From contig NC_045130.1 of assembly GCF_007655135.1 (NCBI RefSeq), positions 39,614,605 through 39,678,604 on the forward strand: 64,000 nt of DNA, in the 5' to 3' direction. Of the stretch, positions 61,977 to 64,000 are shown piece after piece. The notes beneath the pieces are model-generated. The model had not been told where the DNA came from. It saw only the letters and a program-made list of their open reading frames with translations, and did no database searches. Numbering within the stretch: the stretch's first letter is position 1; the number at the start of each line of letters is the position of its first letter. Both the position numbers and the translations under genes were made by a program. The DNA is from Punica granatum (Eukaryota; Streptophyta; Magnoliopsida; Myrtales; Lythraceae).

Positions 61977-63908
61977 GCAAGTAACACCCCATAAAAGTGG
62001 AGTAGAATATCTTTTAAGAAGTAACTACATATATATATAAATATTATATTCAATATCAAAATATAAATATTATACTTAATAGTATATCTGCGATTAGAAA
62101 AATTATAAATTATAGTAGCAGTAGCACTACTGTATGATTAGGTGCCACCCAAATACATGTTTATACTTAATATAAACATGCATCTTATACTTTATTTTTC
62201 TTTTTAAATCAGCAATTATATTTTCCTTTCAATTCATATTATTTAATTTTATTTATGGACTTCCGGCTTCTATATTGTGTCTTTTTCTTCTATGAATTAT
62301 ACTTATAGGCTTACCACTTGTACTATGGGTAATACTTTTTCTTCCTTTATCCATATATAAAAATGCTTAATCATTAAAATTGATTTTACGCTGTTTTATT
62401 TTTAAAAATTTATAAAATGAAAGTACTTTTAAACTAAAAGGATTATTTTCAACTAAACATTTATTTATTTATGTAATTTGTGCCTTTTTATATTCATTCC
62501 ACGTACTATTAAGATAGATTTGATATTTTATTCTGCATTCACGCACGCTTTTTGAGATAAGATTAATAAATTAGGATTTTCAATTAAATTTGTACTTAGT
62601 AAAATTAATAATTATAATATTTCGTACTTATAGATTTGGTTGTATTATTATAATATGGTACATCTTTTCAACACTAAATGCACCTCATATATTTTTTGCT
62701 TGTTATACTAAATAAAAGAATCCTCATATGATATCACATGTCAAAAAGGTATGGAGATCAAATGAAATATATTGCATCTACCGAATATATATATATATAT
62801 ATACATACATTCATACATATTGAGTAAGAATAAGCCGCAATGGTAACATATAAAAAAATAGGAGATACTTAATTAAGCGGACTTAGCTAGAATTATATGA
62901 TAATACATATTACAAATAAATACGAATTAATATTTTAATTTTATAAAATTAATTATATCTCTAACTTATATATAATTTCCTCCTAATTTTTATGTAGACA
63001 TTATTTAATCACAAATTTTAATATTTCAATAGACTTTTGCCTTTTTATATTTTTCCTATCGTATTTTCTAATTAAGTTTTCAATTTTTTTTTCCACGTCA
63101 ATATGTTTATGAAACTAAGACAATTTCGAATTTAGTGTGTTATAAACACTTCACAAGGACTATACGGTTTGTGGATGTCAGCCTTAATATCGTCACAAGA
63201 ATGAAACAAAAACTCTTCCGACGAACTGTAGGGAGATCTCTGAAACCCAAAAATCCAAGAAAGTGATTACAAAAGCAGAAAAAAATACAGCAAATTCACC
63301 CCGATAACTATTAAGTAAAATTACACGTGATAAACATATTTGATAAGCGCAATTCAAATGGAGTAATCCCTACTTCGCTGCAATCCTGATTTTTGATATC
63401 CTACAACAGTTCAACATGGATCCGCCGTGAAAGCTGAAAAGGGGTGAAAGGCCATTGGACCTGGCGAGATCCCAAGGGGGAGAATTTGAGGGTGAAGGGT
63501 CGGAGGACACAAGGCGCAAGGTAGGGGCGAGTTAACCGGAGAAGGAAATGCCGCCACCGGGAGGGTGAGGATGAAGCTGTCACCGCTTGGAGAGGGAGGA
63601 GGGAGGGAGGAGCAAAACAATCAGTCTGCAAAAACTACCGACACGGCGGTGGAGGAGAGAGGACAGTCTCCGGTGGGAGGTAGGCGGGGACCTCTCATCG
63701 GCTATGCACGGGCCATTGCTTTCAGCCCATTTCATATTCTACGGGCCATTCTGGTGGGCCTGGCTTCTTCTCATGGGCTCATTACTCTACGTTTCCTGCC
63801 ACGTCATCTTCTTGTTCCCTCGTCTCGATAGGGGAAAGCATTAAACCCCGACGAGCAACTGTCCCACTGAAGTCTGAACAGGGGAGAACCTTAACAGACT
63901 GGGCATCA
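61977..63908. other. AT-rich spacer, then promoter-like region
   Basis: 61977-63400 is very AT-rich with no supported frame. 63400-63850 is GC-richer and has overlapping frames on both strands (63401-63631 minus, 63565-63831 plus) without recognised motifs. Words such as GGGCCATT, GCCCATTT and GTGGGCCTGG (63706-63770) resemble the TGGGCC/T promoter elements of housekeeping genes and probably belong to the gene that begins at 63909. Confidence 0.5.
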
Positions 63909-64000
63909 ATGGCGCCCAAAACCCTCTCGACCTTTCTCTCTCCTTTCCCTCTCCCTCATCGTTTCACCGAAGCGAGCCCGAGATTCATCGTAATTCACCG
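63909..64000 (+). CDS. Start of an unidentified gene, cut by the window edge
   Basis: The frame MAPKTLSTFLSPFPLPHRF... stays open to the last base (30 codons). It is rich in S, T, P, F and R and has few acids, which resembles an organelle transit peptide. Upstream TGGGCC-type elements and the context AATGGCGCC (a good plant start context) support a start here. Nothing can be said about the product. Confidence 0.4.
   Translation, partial: MAPKTLSTFLSPFPLPHRFTEASPRFIVIH

Noticed and set aside
63401..63831. Overlapping frames near the right edge
   Set aside because: GC-rich, both strands open, no motif; more likely the promoter and leader of the gene starting at 63909.
1..64000. Gene cluster for sugar signalling or stress response as one system
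   Set aside because: Invertase and TPP, and BAG7 and small HSP, are of related theme, but their spacing, strands and families are those of ordinary scattered plant genes; nothing in the sequence links them.
1..64000. CRISPR arrays, tRNA or rRNA genes
   Set aside because: No regularly spaced repeats of the CRISPR kind and no full tRNA cloverleaf were seen; B-box-like words occur only in SINE-like repeats.

Overview
This is nuclear DNA from a flowering plant, most likely a eudicot. The genes are split by AT-rich introns with GT-AG borders, the spacers are full of AT and GA microsatellites, and every recognisable protein belongs to a land-plant family. The species cannot be named from the sequence alone. 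No CRISPR array, tRNA gene, rRNA gene, plasmid or phage feature is visible.

Layout. 1-214 is a degraded LINE end. 2188-5274 (+) is a VND4/5/6-type NAC transcription factor (xylem vessel differentiation) with a long 5' UTR intron and one GC-AG intron. 9112-13514 (-) is a vacuolar acid invertase with the classic 9-nt mini-exon. 13.6-20.7 kb is a large spacer with a perfect-armed 82-bp palindrome and SINE-like pieces. 20975-23106 (-) is a trehalose-6-phosphate phosphatase whose 5' UTR intron carries a 59-bp tandem duplication and whose upstream region has an ABRE/G-box-like cluster. 28157-30259 (-) is a BAG7-type co-chaperone whose 3' end is partly duplicated just downstream. 32940-37376 (-) is a RIN2/RIN3-type membrane RING-CUE E3 ubiquitin ligase. 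39942-40118 (+) is a 58-residue plant micro-protein. 41834-43678 (-) is a putative glycerol-3-phosphate transporter of the major facilitator superfamily. 53889-54861 (-) is a mitochondrial small heat-shock protein with a heat-shock element upstream. 55955-60254 (+) is COG7, a Golgi tethering subunit. 63909-64000 (+) is the start of a gene cut by the window edge.

Three non-autonomous long-terminal-inverted-repeat (Mutator-like) elements lie at about 30.5-31.7, 46.4-47.7 and 60.9-62.0 kb. Two have clear target-site duplications. The third from the left appears to carry a captured, broken fragment of a host DUF630-domain gene, i.e. it looks like a Pack-MULE. AT-rich elements with TTTGGTTTnAAA-like ends are scattered at about 18.0, 25.1, 38.9, 48.8 and 52.9 kb.

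The genes are not an operon and need not work together. Two concern sugar metabolism (invertase, TPP) and two concern proteostasis under stress (BAG7, small HSP), but nothing shows that the clustering is functional. Exon joins were worked out by hand from reading frame, splice dinucleotides and family knowledge. All coding exon sets close in frame and give lengths close to the known families.
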